A stretch of DNA of 64,000 bases from Vreelandella piezotolerans (GCF_012427705.1 NZ_CP048602.1:806001-870000), one strand, 5' to 3'; numbered from the stretch's first letter, positions 43,301 to 51,196 are shown. Notes: generated from the letters alone by a model not told the origin. Numbers and translations are program-made.

Positions 43301-43476
43301 CCTACTCGCGTGAAATCGCCTTCGATAAAATCATGAAAGAAGTAATGTTGAAACGGCGCAAGGAGGAGATGGAGTTATACAAACTCCACGCCCAGGACCC
43401 GACGTTCAAAGCGGCGTTTTATCAAAGCCTTAAAAATGCTTTGATGAAAACAAATATAAGTGGTTTTTCCTATTAG
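40372..43476 (+). CDS. hsdR: Type I restriction endonuclease subunit
   Basis: 1034-residue motor and nuclease subunit. The N-terminal PD-(D/E)xK nuclease has the LELKN motif (Glu175, Lys177). Walker A SAGSGKSNS is at about 322-330 and the DEAH box VIIDEAHSGQ near 436. Helicase motifs continue with FTATPKNST and ALSRLNRSAP. The C-terminal helical region likely contacts HsdM. AAGGGG precedes the ATG. No disruption seen, so the whole hsdMSR set appears functional. Confidence 0.95.
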   Translation: MSYAVSDTTEKALEQAIERSLTGTTSEAQAQGITEPAAYGVSGAYRLGHGSDFDATLALDTARFWAFLETTQSKALEKLKTRHPADWQARILGQYDKLIKRKGVLHLLKKGLPVEDAHFTLMYPAPLASSAQAVHDHFAANVWSVTRQVHHSLANPNESIDMVLFVNGLPIVTLELKNAWTQQTARYHGQKQYRDRDATQPLLQFGRVLVHMTADTDEAWMATKLAGGATWFLPFNKGHNEGAGNPPNPNGHRTAYLWEEVFKPDSLAGIIQHFVLLEGKSTDPLAKKNLIFPRYHQLNVVRKLLAHTAVHGVGQSYLIQHSAGSGKSNSITWAAYQLIESYPEQVDLPGAKALDAPLFDSVIVVTDRRLLDKQLRENIKDFSEVKNIVAPAMRSSDLRAALENGKKIIITTIQKFPFIIDGIADLSDKRFAVIIDEAHSGQTSHSQGNMNKAMGGSAETDDEDNQDRILTSIRARKQRGNASYFAFTATPKNSTLEMFGVAQPEGGYKPFHLYSMKQAIEEGFILDVLANYTTYKGYYEIQKSIEDNPLFDTIKAQKKLRAFVEHRQQTIDIKAEVMVDDFVDNVVNKKKLRGKARGMIITQNIEMAIRYYRAVQKELEKRGNPFKALIAFSGDKQVDGIKYTEAEMNGFPEEKTRFYFDGYDDKGKPMLLNGQSVENTFRLLVVANKYLTGFDQPKLCAMYVDKKLQSVLAVQALSRLNRSAPKLGKRTEDLFVLDFFNEVDDIKKAFDPFFTVTTLSQATDVNVLHDLKDALDETGVYEWEEVDDFCQRFFNQEDAQKLSPLIDTAAERFNAELGLEDKDKIDFKIKAKQFVKIYGQMASIMPFEVVAWEKLFWFLKFLIPKLKIQDPNQDELDELLESVDLSSYGLGRTKLNHAITLDAEEATLDPQNPNPRGYREEESQKDPLEEIIKTFNERWFQGWSATPEEQRVKFLNILDSVRAHPDFEQKFSDNPDPYSREIAFDKIMKEVMLKRRKEEMELYKLHAQDPTFKAAFYQSLKNALMKTNISGFSY

Positions 43477-43499
43477 AGGCTACTGTTGATGATAGTAGG

Positions 43500-43526
43500 G
43501 GTGCGGTTTTTAATCGCACCGTTTTA
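43500..43526 (+). terminator. Terminator after hsdR
   Basis: GGTGCG/CGCACC arms (43500-43505 and 43515-43520) around a T-rich loop, then GTTTT. It lies between convergent genes. Confidence 0.65.
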
Positions 43527-43579
43527 ATGTAAGTCACGTATTTTGGTGTGAGAGGTTAAGGGTGATTTACGTAGATCTT

Positions 43580-44542
43580 TTAAGTGTTTCTTCTTGCTCT
43601 GCTGTTAACTGAAAGTTCAGCTATATCTAGCTCAAATTCTTTATCGATATCCAGTTTTTTTAAGATGGCGGGCAAAACTTGGTGAATCGTTCTCATACCG
43701 ACCAAAAGTTCATTCATATATATGTCAGGATGTAACTGAGTTGTATTGATACCAAGGCTCTCTGCTTCTGCTGAGTGATCCAGTTCGTCCGGTGAACCGT
43801 AAACTATGTCCATCAGTTCGGCTTTGAGTGGTACACGACCTTGAAAGGCAGTTTCTTTTACAATAAGAATCCACTTTTCATAATCGCTAATCACCTCATG
43901 CCGAAATTTAGTGAAATTTGGTGCTAGTGCTTGATCGGCTTCAATCTTGGTGGCAGCCAAAGAGAGCAAGCAAGGCTCTATGTTCTCGGCAGGTGATGAA
44001 TAAAGATCGAGCCTTTCGTCATTAACGATATGATCAATGTAAGCGATATAAAAGCCATAGACACTGTTTAAAGATAAATATATGTCATAAATGAGTGAAG
44101 CCAGTGGGTTGTCTCTAAAGCTAAAGTCGCCGTCTTCGTTTATAAGGCTTTCGTTTAGCTCCTTTGGGAATTCCTTGGGAATGGTAACGCCCATCTCAGT
44201 CAACGTATTTAGCGTATTACCTAATAGCAGATCAAGATCGTCTTCCAGGGGTAGTGTGTAATACCCGGTTTCAGCATCCTCTTGGGCAAGCTCGGCCAGG
44301 TTTTGAGTTAGAGTTTTCCACTTCGCGCAGTTTTCCACAGACCCACATAGGAGAACATCGGACGGATCCAGGTCGCCGATTTTTGTCAGTTCTCGAAATT
44401 TGTTCTGCATTACCAGCGATATGTGTTCGCCATTTTTCCATTTCGTAATTTGGGTTGGCGAAACTCCCAGAAGCCCAGACAGCTTTTTCTGGTTACATTG
44501 CAGAATATGCAAGGCGAGTTCAACGAATGCTTTACTGCTCAT
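43580..44542 (-). CDS. Uncharacterised HTH protein beside the type I system
   Basis: 320-residue protein. Residues about 14-45 (NQKKLSGLLGVSPTQITKWK) form a Cro/C1-type helix-turn-helix. The remaining 270 residues are acidic, helical and not recognised; no nuclease, protease or membrane motif was seen. GGGAGG lies five bases before the ATG. It is convergent to hsdR, more AT-rich than the core genome, and preceded by an AT-rich promoter region. Possible roles are control of the restriction locus or a separate defence function; neither is shown. Confidence 0.75.
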   Translation of the reverse strand: MSSKAFVELALHILQCNQKKLSGLLGVSPTQITKWKNGEHISLVMQNKFRELTKIGDLDPSDVLLCGSVENCAKWKTLTQNLAELAQEDAETGYYTLPLEDDLDLLLGNTLNTLTEMGVTIPKEFPKELNESLINEDGDFSFRDNPLASLIYDIYLSLNSVYGFYIAYIDHIVNDERLDLYSSPAENIEPCLLSLAATKIEADQALAPNFTKFRHEVISDYEKWILIVKETAFQGRVPLKAELMDIVYGSPDELDHSAEAESLGINTTQLHPDIYMNELLVGMRTIHQVLPAILKKLDIDKEFELDIAELSVNSRARRNT

Positions 44543-44635
44543 GGCGACCTCCCATTTGATAAGAGATGCAAGTCTAGACTGTAATTTACTTAATTAAAAT
44601 ATTTTTTTACTAAATTTTCGGTTGATTCACTCATC

Positions 44636-44815
44636 AGCTGGAGGGACTGCAGGTGATGAGTTTGCGCAGGGTATCAATGCCCGCAAGTACCAATCGTTGG
44701 CTAAGGTGAGCAAAGCCACCGCCACCCGGGATTTGCAGAGTTGGTGGAGAAAGGCTGCCTTTCCAAGCTGCCCGGCGGTGGGCGCAGCACACGTTACTCC
44801 GTGGAGGTGGGTTAG
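44636..44815 (+). pseudogene. C-terminal remnant of a Fic-family protein, frameshifted
   Basis: The fragment GDEFAQGINARKYQSLAKVS followed by KATATRDL matches the C-terminal winged-helix of Fic/DUF4172 proteins. After RDL a one-base deletion shifts the frame; the other frame continues AELVEKGCLSKLPGGGRSTR and ends with TAG at 44813-44815. The N-terminal Fic domain is missing. Fic genes are common companions of type I restriction loci. Confidence 0.7.
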
Positions 44816-44848
44816 GGTTGCCTGTTGAGAACGATAGGTTCCAAGGCG

Positions 44849-45157
44849 TTAGTCAGAAACCCTATCGCAGTTGTCTTGGTACAGCGGCGCATCGGTGCCC
44901 AGCGCTAGGCGCTCGGTGGCGCTGTTGTAGTAGAAGTGGCCATGCTCAACGTTGGCAAGGTGATAATCCCCGCAAACCCCATAGCCCTTATTGACGCGCT
45001 TTAAATGCGAAATGTCAGCTTGCGTCTGGCTACCGAGGTGTTCCGATATGCTTGCGGCGATGTGCGCATCACGCTGTGCCTCGGAGTGGGCTTGGCCACC
45101 GAATAACAGGCCCGCCACGATGAAAATGGCGACAACGGGAATCCATAGGTTATGCAT
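44849..45157 (-). CDS. Small exported or membrane-anchored protein of unknown function
   Basis: 102-residue protein with an N-terminal hydrophobic signal or anchor (about 4-22, LWIPVVAIFIVAGLLFGG). A polar domain with two cysteines (GVCGDYHL and QDNCDRV) follows and may form a disulfide in the periplasm. No family recognised. It stands alone between the Fic remnant and the DedA gene. Confidence 0.6.
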   Translation of the reverse strand: MHNLWIPVVAIFIVAGLLFGGQAHSEAQRDAHIAASISEHLGSQTQADISHLKRVNKGYGVCGDYHLANVEHGHFYYNSATERLALGTDAPLYQDNCDRVSD

Positions 45158-45411
45158 AGCGTGCCCAGTGAGTTGGTGTGGTGTGCATGATGCCAGTAGG
45201 GAAAGTAGTTATCAGGATAATAACGGGTTGCTGGTTTCGCTGCACTGATGGGTGTGGGCTGCGTGCGTTGCTGTTGAATGCCTCTCGCAGATTGAATAAG
45301 CTGCCTGCCGCTAAAAAGCCCTATTCAACCCTCCGCATCATCCCGAATCGCGATAAAAATGGCGTTTACGTGCCGCCCACGGCTCCGGGGTAACTTTATG
45401 GATGAACGCAA

Positions 45412-45993
45412 ATGACTGTCGAGCAGTTGGTGGAGTCTTATGGCAGCGTCGGCCTATTCGTGGGGTCGAGCCTGGAGGGCGAAGCCAGCGCAATGCTGGG
45501 CGGCATCATGGTTCACCAGCACTTGATTAGATTTTGGCCCGCGATCATCGCTCTGGCGCTGGGTTCTTTCCTGGCGGATCAAGTATTCTTCCTGCTCGGG
45601 CACTGGTGGCGCAACAGCGCTATCGTTCGTTCGGTTCAGGGTAGCACAGCGGGTGCGCGTGTACTGACCACGTTCAATGCTCGCCCGGACGTTTTCGCGT
45701 TCTCCTTGCGCTTTCTTTATGGGTTACGCATGGCCGGTGCGGTGACGATCGGTACGACCGATTACCCTTGGCTGCGATTTATCCTGCTCAATGCTATGTC
45801 GGCGCTGATCTGGGCGCTGGCCTGGGTCACGCTCGGTTATCTGTTTGGTCAGGCCCTTGCGCCACTGTTCGAGCGGCTGAGTGGCTATTCCCATTTTATA
45901 TGGGCGGGTGTTGTCGTTGCCTTTTGCATCGCGGCAGTGGCCGTGATGGCTTCCAGGCGGAGACGAGCTAAGCGCATGACGACGCGCGATTGA
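45412..45993 (+). CDS. DedA-family membrane protein
   Basis: 193-residue inner-membrane protein of the DedA/VTT superfamily (lipid scramblase-like or transport role). SLEGEASAMLGGIMVHQHL, the motif LGSFLADQVFFLLGHWWR and FSLRFLYGLRMAGAVTIGTT are characteristic. Four to five helices, with a basic C-terminal tail. The start ATG has GGA upstream. It is a stand-alone gene. Confidence 0.88.
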   Translation: MTVEQLVESYGSVGLFVGSSLEGEASAMLGGIMVHQHLIRFWPAIIALALGSFLADQVFFLLGHWWRNSAIVRSVQGSTAGARVLTTFNARPDVFAFSLRFLYGLRMAGAVTIGTTDYPWLRFILLNAMSALIWALAWVTLGYLFGQALAPLFERLSGYSHFIWAGVVVAFCIAAVAVMASRRRRAKRMTTRD

Positions 45994-46059
45994 GCTCAAT
46001 GCCTCCGCCAGAAAGCGGCACTAACCTAGCGTTTTCGCCTCTCTTTTTCGGTAACTGCC

Positions 46060-46851
46060 ATGAAAATCGACCTCTACCAAGTAGATGCTTTCGCCTCAAA
46101 ACCCTTTGAAGGCAACCCAGCCGCCGTGTGCCCGCTGGAGGCGTGGTTGGATGATGCGCTGCTGCAGGCCATTGCAGCGGAGAATAACCTGTCCGAAACC
46201 GCATTTTTCGTACCCACGGAAGCGGGCTATCACCTGCGCTGGTTTACGCCTTCGGTGGAGGTGGATCTGTGCGGCCACGCCACCTTAGCGGCGGCCTGGG
46301 TGGTGTTCCATGCCTTGGGCGTGGTGGCCGAGGCGGTGGCCTTTGAAACCAGAAGCGGTGTACTGACCGTTCGCCGTGAAGGCGATATGCTGGTGATGGA
46401 ATTCCCCGCAAAAACGCTCGCCCCGCTAGACATGCACGCGGAAGTCGCCGCTGCCCTAGGCGGTATCGAAATCGAGGAACTGCTGATCTCGGATGACATT
46501 GTGGTGGTAGTCGAGGAGGCGAGTGTGATTGAACGCCTTGCACCAGATATGCAGCGGCTTAAGCAATTACCGGGGCGGGGTGTGGCTGTTACTGCGAAAG
46601 GTGATGATGTGGATGTTGTATCTCGCTGGTTTGGCCCCAAGGTCGGCGTGGAAGAAGACCCGGTCACCGGCTCGGCGCATACGTCGCTCGCACCTTACTG
46701 GGCAGCGCGTTTGGGTAAGCAAGCGCTGACTGCCCGCCAGGGAGGGGCGCGCCAAGGCGCGCTGAGCTGCGTGGTAGAAGGTGAGCGCGTGATGATTAAA
46801 GGCCGCGTTGCGCCTTATCTAACGGGGCAAATCACGCTGCCTGATAGCTAA
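46060..46851 (+). CDS. PhzF-family isomerase-like protein
   Basis: 263-residue protein of the PhzF family (diaminopimelate-epimerase fold). The N-terminus YQVDAFASKPFEGNPAAVCP, catalytic Glu46 in NLSETAFF, the segment LRWFTPSVEVDLCGHATLAA, and EDPVTGSAHTSLAPYW in the second half are all intact. The family catalyses proton-transfer isomerisations; substrate unknown here. No phenazine genes are nearby. Confidence 0.9.
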   Translation: MKIDLYQVDAFASKPFEGNPAAVCPLEAWLDDALLQAIAAENNLSETAFFVPTEAGYHLRWFTPSVEVDLCGHATLAAAWVVFHALGVVAEAVAFETRSGVLTVRREGDMLVMEFPAKTLAPLDMHAEVAAALGGIEIEELLISDDIVVVVEEASVIERLAPDMQRLKQLPGRGVAVTAKGDDVDVVSRWFGPKVGVEEDPVTGSAHTSLAPYWAARLGKQALTARQGGARQGALSCVVEGERVMIKGRVAPYLTGQITLPDS

Positions 46852-46894
46852 TGAGCATAGTCTATGGCGATGAGGCTTCGTGGGAGTATCAGGA

Positions 46895-46923
46895 TTGAAA
46901 ACAAATAAGTAAATAAGTATACC
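46895..46923 (+). promoter_or_regulatory. Candidate promoter of the AbiE operon
   Basis: TTGAAA, exactly 17 bases, TATACC. It lies about 110 bases upstream of the antitoxin ATG in an AT-rich stretch. Confidence 0.5.
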
Positions 46924-46984
46924 GTTCTTTTGCTTTATGAATCTGGTGGTTTGTGGTCTATAGGTACACCAAATTTACATTTTT

Positions 46985-47026
46985 CAAAGTAGAGTGTGGC
47001 AACTCCTTTAGTTAAATGCTACTTTG
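46985..47026. promoter_or_regulatory. Inverted repeat before abiEi, candidate antitoxin operator
   Basis: CAAAGTAG (46985-46992) and CTACTTTG (47019-47026) are exact inverted arms 26 bases apart, with a nested GAGT/ACTC pair between. AbiEi proteins are known to autoregulate by binding inverted repeats in their promoters; binding here is inference. Confidence 0.45.
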
Positions 47027-47032
47027 TGTCCT

Positions 47033-47842
47033 ATGAGCACACAAAATAAATCAATATTAAAGAACCTATTAGAAGCCATACCACCTGGGTTTATGGCGGA
47101 TACCGCTTGGCTTGAACGACATGGCGTTAGCCGCTTTCTGGCACGTAAATACGTCGAAAATGGCTGGCTAGAGAGGGTTAACCGAGGCGTATTCCGGCGT
47201 CCTGTGCCCAGCACAGCCATCGATTGGAAAACCTGCCTGCTCTCCATGCAGCACATCATGCGTTATGACATTCATATCGGAGGCACCACGGCACTCTCCT
47301 TGCAGGGGTATGATCATTATTTACGTTTGGGCAGCAATGCGCCTGTTTGGGTATACGGTGATACGATCCCTAGCTGGCTCAGCAAGCTACCACTTACCGC
47401 CCCCATCAAAATCCGCAACACGTCACTGTTTTCTGATTCATCGCTAGGGCTAGCTAATCAGAGAAACAATGATGAAGACGCACTGCCATGGGAGTGGGTG
47501 CTGAATATGTCGATGCCCGAAAGGGCGGTGATGGAAGCTATGGATGAGCTGCCCGACCACGAGAGCTTTCATCACCTCGATATGCTCTTTGAGAGCTTGA
47601 CGACGTTACGACCAAAAGTGCTGTCCGTACTACTGCACAGTTGTAAGAAGATTAAGGTAAAGCGGCTATTCTTTGTCTTTGCGGATCGCCATGACCACCC
47701 TTGGCGCAAGCGTCTTGATGTCACCGCGTTCAACCTTGGCAGTGGCGATAGGGCACTCGTCAAAGGCGGTAAGATTCATCCTCGCTATCGTATTATGGTG
47801 CCTGCAGAATTTACGGGGGAGGGTGCTAGCGATGGCACGTGA
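47033..47842 (+). CDS. AbiEi-family type IV antitoxin / transcriptional regulator
   Basis: 269-residue protein of the AbiEi family. An N-terminal winged helix (about 20-60, LERHGVSRFLARKYVENGWL) is followed by RVNRGVFRRP and the antitoxin domain (DIHIGGTTALSLQGYDHYLR; RAVMEAMDELPDHESFHHLD). The intact antitoxin would neutralise a nucleotidyltransferase toxin encoded next. Its end overlaps the toxin start. ATG 47033 is used; a TTG nine bases earlier is in frame. Full length suggests it is still functional. Confidence 0.87.
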   Translation: MSTQNKSILKNLLEAIPPGFMADTAWLERHGVSRFLARKYVENGWLERVNRGVFRRPVPSTAIDWKTCLLSMQHIMRYDIHIGGTTALSLQGYDHYLRLGSNAPVWVYGDTIPSWLSKLPLTAPIKIRNTSLFSDSSLGLANQRNNDEDALPWEWVLNMSMPERAVMEAMDELPDHESFHHLDMLFESLTTLRPKVLSVLLHSCKKIKVKRLFFVFADRHDHPWRKRLDVTAFNLGSGDRALVKGGKIHPRYRIMVPAEFTGEGASDGT

Positions 47843-48749
47843 GATTTATGAGGCGCAGGTTGCGCTACTTGTACGTATCCTTCCGTATGTTGCTAAGGAA
47901 GAGGTCTTCGCGCTCAAGGGCGGCACAGCGATAAACCTGTTTTAACGTGATTTTCCCCGGTTATCGGTGGATATCGATCTGACCTACCTACCGATGAAAG
48001 ATCGAAGTGACAGCCTTACTGATATCAACGAAGCAATGGACCGCATTGCGGTGTCTATTGAAGGCGGCATCGTTGGTGCCAAAACGCAACGTATAAAAGG
48101 CGGCGGTGGTGGAGCCACGCGTTTGCTGGCGCGTCTTGGTGGTGCGGAGATTAAGATTGAAACGTCACCCGTTGCACGTGGTATCGTTCATGAGCCTCAA
48201 ATGCGCTCAGTGTCCGATACTGTTGAGGATGATTTCGGCTACGCAGAAATGAGGATCGTTTCATTCGAGGACTTGTTTGGCGGAAAACTGCATGCCGCCT
48301 TAGATCGTCAACATCCGCGTGATCTTTATGATGTGAAGCTACTTTACGATAACGAGGGCCTAACGGATGCTTTGTTTCGCACCTTGTTGGTTTATATAGC
48401 GAGTTCTTCGCGCCCTTCACATGAGCTACTGAATCCAAACCTCATCGATCTTGATCAGCCTTATACACAAGAATTTGAGGGTATGACCAGAACTCCTGTT
48501 AGCCTCGAAGAACTGTTGAGCATACGTAAGCGATTGATTGCGGATATTCAGTCACGCTTTGATGAAAATACCAAACGCTTCTTACTGAGCCTGCATGACG
48601 GTCTACCGGATTTTGATGCCATCGGCCGCCCAGAAGCGGCCAATCTGCCTGCGGTACGCTGGAAACTCATCAACCTAAAAAAACTGAAAAACGATAACGC
48701 CTCGAAACATGCTGAGCAACGCCATGAGCTGGAGCACTTGCTGGGATAA
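47832..48749 (+). pseudogene. AbiEii-family nucleotidyltransferase toxin interrupted by an in-frame stop
   Basis: 305 sense codons in one frame, with TAA at 47943-47945. Before it lies KEEVFALKGGTAINLF (the GG-T active-site motif); after it RDFPRLSVDIDLTYLP (the D-x-D metal motif). Downstream, RIVSFEDLFGGKLHAALDRQ and HPRDLYDVKLLYDNEG match AbiEii. Without read-through neither half can be active. A GTG at 47967 could start the second part. The first part overlaps the antitoxin gene by 11 bases. A single-base change explains the stop. Confidence 0.85.
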
Positions 48750-48838
48750 GAGGTGCAAATCGGGATGCGAAAGAGACCGCTCGCCCCAGCCACCGTGTGC
48801 TTTACTATCTGCAATGCTGATTCACGGAGGAAGCCCCC

Positions 48839-49003
48839 ATGGCCATTGGCGGCTTGATAGGATTACTGGACGACGTTGCCGCATTGGCGAAGTTGACCGC
48901 AGCATCACTGGACGATGTGAGCGCAGCCGCTGGGCGAGCAACGGCGAAGGCGGCCGGGGTGGTGTCGCGCCTCGTGCCTATCCAGAGGGCGCATTCTAAA
49001 TAA
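48839..49003 (+). pseudogene. N-terminal remnant of a DUF808-like membrane protein
   Basis: 54-residue frame beginning GLIGLLDDVAALAKLTAASL and then SAAAGRATAKAAGVV, resembling the start of DUF808 (YedI) proteins, which are normally about 300 residues. It ends shortly after with an unrelated tail. GGAGG precedes the ATG. Most likely a truncated gene. A genuine small protein cannot be ruled out. Confidence 0.5.
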
Positions 49004-49029
49004 CGGCGCGGTACCATGCACCCTTACCA

Positions 49030-49057
49030 ACGCCAGCCTCATGAGGCTGGCGTGTTA
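49030..49057 (+). terminator. Perfect palindrome upstream of the NYN gene
   Basis: Arms of 11 bases (49031-49041 region with 49043-49053) around a 2-base centre, followed by TGTTATT. It probably ends transcription from the DUF808 remnant side. Confidence 0.5.
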
Positions 49058-49078
49058 TTACTTGCCGAGGCCTTTTCC

Positions 49079-49558
49079 ATGACCCGCGTCGCCATCTTCG
49101 TCGATACCCAGAACGTCTATTACACCGTGCGCGAGGCCTACGGCAAACACTTCGATTACCGCCGTTTCTGGGCCAAGGTGACGGCGAACCGGGAGGTGGT
49201 GGCCGCCCGCTGCTACGCCATCGATAAGGGCGATGCCAAGCAGCGCGAGTTCCAAACTATCCTTCGCTCGATTGGGTTTGATGTCCGGCTCAAGCCCTTC
49301 ATTCAGCGAGCGGACGGCTCCGCCAAGGGCGATTGGGACGTCGGCATCACTCTCGATGCCATCGAATACGCCGAGAAGGTGGATGTGGTGGTGCTGGTGT
49401 CCGGCGATGGCGACTTCGATCTGTTAGCCCAGAAAATCCGTGAGGTGCACGGTAAACGTGTCGAGGTCTACGGCGTGCCCCAGCTCACCGCCGCCTCGCT
49501 CATCAATGCCGCGAGCGAGTTCATCCCCATCGAGCGTGAGCTGTTGTTGGGCGGATAG
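49079..49558 (+). CDS. NYN-domain (LabA/DUF88-type) protein
   Basis: 159-residue PIN-like NYN protein. The conserved acidic residues are in VAIFVDTQNVYYTV, KGDWDVGITLDAIEY and VVLVSGDGDFDLLAQKI. This pattern fits metal-dependent RNase activity, known for some but not all members. GAGG lies eight bases before the ATG. It stands alone after the accessory segment. Confidence 0.88.
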   Translation: MTRVAIFVDTQNVYYTVREAYGKHFDYRRFWAKVTANREVVAARCYAIDKGDAKQREFQTILRSIGFDVRLKPFIQRADGSAKGDWDVGITLDAIEYAEKVDVVVLVSGDGDFDLLAQKIREVHGKRVEVYGVPQLTAASLINAASEFIPIERELLLGG

Positions 49559-49594
49559 CAGCGGCTGAAAGACCGGCTGAGCCGAATACGTTGG

Positions 49595-49623
49595 CTTATC
49601 GGCTCATTTTGTGAGCCGATAAG
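49595..49623. terminator. Hairpin between convergent NYN and cupin genes
   Basis: Perfect 12-base arms (49595-49606 and 49612-49623) around TTTTG. No clear T-run, but its position between two gene ends suits a bidirectional terminator. Confidence 0.6.
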
Positions 49624-49650
49624 GGGCGGTAAGGCGGCGAATCCGTCTTA

Positions 49651-50172
49651 TCAAGGCGTCGCCGATTGCCAGAGATCGCTCAATGGCCCCCCGACCGGGC
49701 TGAACTCGGGAATCGCCACGCGGGCTGCGCGGTTTTGCGCTTCGCCGAGTCGTGCGGGGTCACCGAGCTCGATCTCGGGCTGCTGGTTAGGGGGATAGGC
49801 ACCCACCATGCAGAAATCATCGTCGGCGGTCAGACTGGCGTGGCCGACACCGGCAGGTAGTACCAACACATCGCCAGGATAAAGCATCAATGTGCGGCCG
49901 TTAGGACCCCCCAGGCGTGCCAGGGTTTGCCCGCGAAAGATACCCAATGCCTCATGAGCCGTTGAGTGAAAGTGATCGAAGTCGTAGAGGTGATAGCGCC
50001 AAGCGGGCAGCCAGTGGTGGCGTTGGAACAGGCGTTCGAATGCGTCGGCTCGCTTCTCCGCGTCGCTGGTGTCGACGACATGCCGGTAAATCAGCACCGG
50101 TAAGGCGGCGTTGGGATAGCCGGTGGCACCGTCGGCATCCAGGTAGAGTGTGTCGGGTGACGGAGCGTCCAT
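49651..50172 (-). CDS. Cupin-fold protein
   Basis: 173-residue protein with a single cupin barrel. The first motif carries FDHFHSTAHEALGIFRGQ with His and Glu metal ligands, the second LYPGDVLVLPAGVGHAS with the second His. Such proteins are usually small metal-binding enzymes or sugar-binding sensors; no substrate can be assigned. GGAG precedes the ATG. Confidence 0.83.
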   Translation of the reverse strand: MDAPSPDTLYLDADGATGYPNAALPVLIYRHVVDTSDAEKRADAFERLFQRHHWLPAWRYHLYDFDHFHSTAHEALGIFRGQTLARLGGPNGRTLMLYPGDVLVLPAGVGHASLTADDDFCMVGAYPPNQQPEIELGDPARLGEAQNRAARVAIPEFSPVGGPLSDLWQSATP

Positions 50173-50261
50173 GATGTCCTCCTGAGGCTGATGGAAGCGT
50201 TACATGCGTCAGCCTAGCCACTTTTTCTGCCCTTAACAGCGTGGCGCTTGTTTGGGGAGTC

Positions 50262-50558
50262 TCATGCCTCTGTCAGGCCATCCACCAGGAAGACACGGTA
50301 ATCGGCGCCCTGGAAGCGGTGCTTGCGGGCCTCTTGGTAGGCGGGGCTTTGGTACCAGGCGCGGGCGGCGGCCATGTCGGGGAAGCGTAGAATCACCGCA
50401 CCTTCCATGTCGCTGCCTTCCAATACTTCAACATCGCCGTAAAACGCTAGCGGCTGCGGGTCGTGGCCTTCGCGGGCGGCTTTGGCTTTTTCGCTATAGC
50501 GCTGCATCTCTTCGCTGTCGTGGGTGCGCTCACGGGTCAAAACGATATAAGCGGGCAT
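50262..50558 (-). CDS. DUF1330-family protein
   Basis: 98-residue ferredoxin-fold protein: YIVLTRERTHDSEEMQRYSE, EGAVILRFPDMAAARAWYQS and PAYQEARKHR match DUF1330. Function unknown. AAGGA lies before the ATG. Single gene. Confidence 0.85.
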   Translation of the reverse strand: MPAYIVLTRERTHDSEEMQRYSEKAKAAREGHDPQPLAFYGDVEVLEGSDMEGAVILRFPDMAAARAWYQSPAYQEARKHRFQGADYRVFLVDGLTEA

Positions 50559-50618
50559 TCCTTTCTCCTAGATAAGATGACAAGACGCTCCAGCATACCA
50601 TTGCCGACGGACGCTGCC

Positions 50619-51167
50619 TTATGAATCAGGGCGAGTGGGGCCGTCGGTGGGTGTGTACGCGTCCGTTTCGATCACGGCGTCGTCCTCTACCGCGCGTTCG
50701 AGCTGGCGGTGCTCTAGGGCAGCGAGTGCGATGCGGTAGCAGTCGTCGATGTGGCTGTTACCCATGTATTTCATGGCGGTAAAGCTGATGCCGCCTGCCA
50801 CGGCACTGCCGATCAGCGGTACGAACTTGGACGCGCCTTTTGCCGCCACCCGAACGCCCATTTTGCTAAGTAGCGAGACGATGAGGTTCTGGGTGATGTA
50901 TTTGCCCGCCATCTTGCTGCCGGTGTTGGAGATAGCGGTCATGACGAACAGCTTGCTCTCGGTATCCAGGCCGTCGATTTGCTCCGGTGTCAGGCCAAAC
51001 TGGCTATTAATTTTGGGGATGATGCGCATCAGAATCGCCACGTCCGAGCCGATATCCAGTCCCGGTACGGGGATGATGGCGGTGCCCGCTGAGAGTCCGG
51101 CACTTTTGGTCACCATCGCTTGGCATGTCTTTTTGATGGCCTCGAGTTCTTCCTTCGTTTCGATCAT
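50619..51167 (-). CDS. EcsC/DUF697-like hydrophobic protein, function unknown
   Basis: 182-residue protein with glycine-rich hydrophobic segments: SAGTAIIPVPGLDIGSDVAI and AAKGASKFVPLIGSAVAGGI. These resemble the membrane-associated core of EcsC and DUF697 proteins, and the assignment is tentative. The C-terminal tail is acidic. GGAA lies eight bases before ATG 51167. An upstream ATG at 51200 overlaps the merR stop and would couple translation, but lacks a good ribosome binding site. Confidence 0.65.
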   Translation of the reverse strand: MIETKEELEAIKKTCQAMVTKSAGLSAGTAIIPVPGLDIGSDVAILMRIIPKINSQFGLTPEQIDGLDTESKLFVMTAISNTGSKMAGKYITQNLIVSLLSKMGVRVAAKGASKFVPLIGSAVAGGISFTAMKYMGNSHIDDCYRIALAALEHRQLERAVEDDAVIETDAYTPTDGPTRPDS

Positions 51168-51196
51168 GGGCAGTTCCTTTGGGGGATGGCCGCGCG

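Noticed and set aside
49651..50172. Cupin gene as part of a sugar pathway
   Set aside because: No pathway genes are adjacent and the cupin fold alone does not define a substrate.
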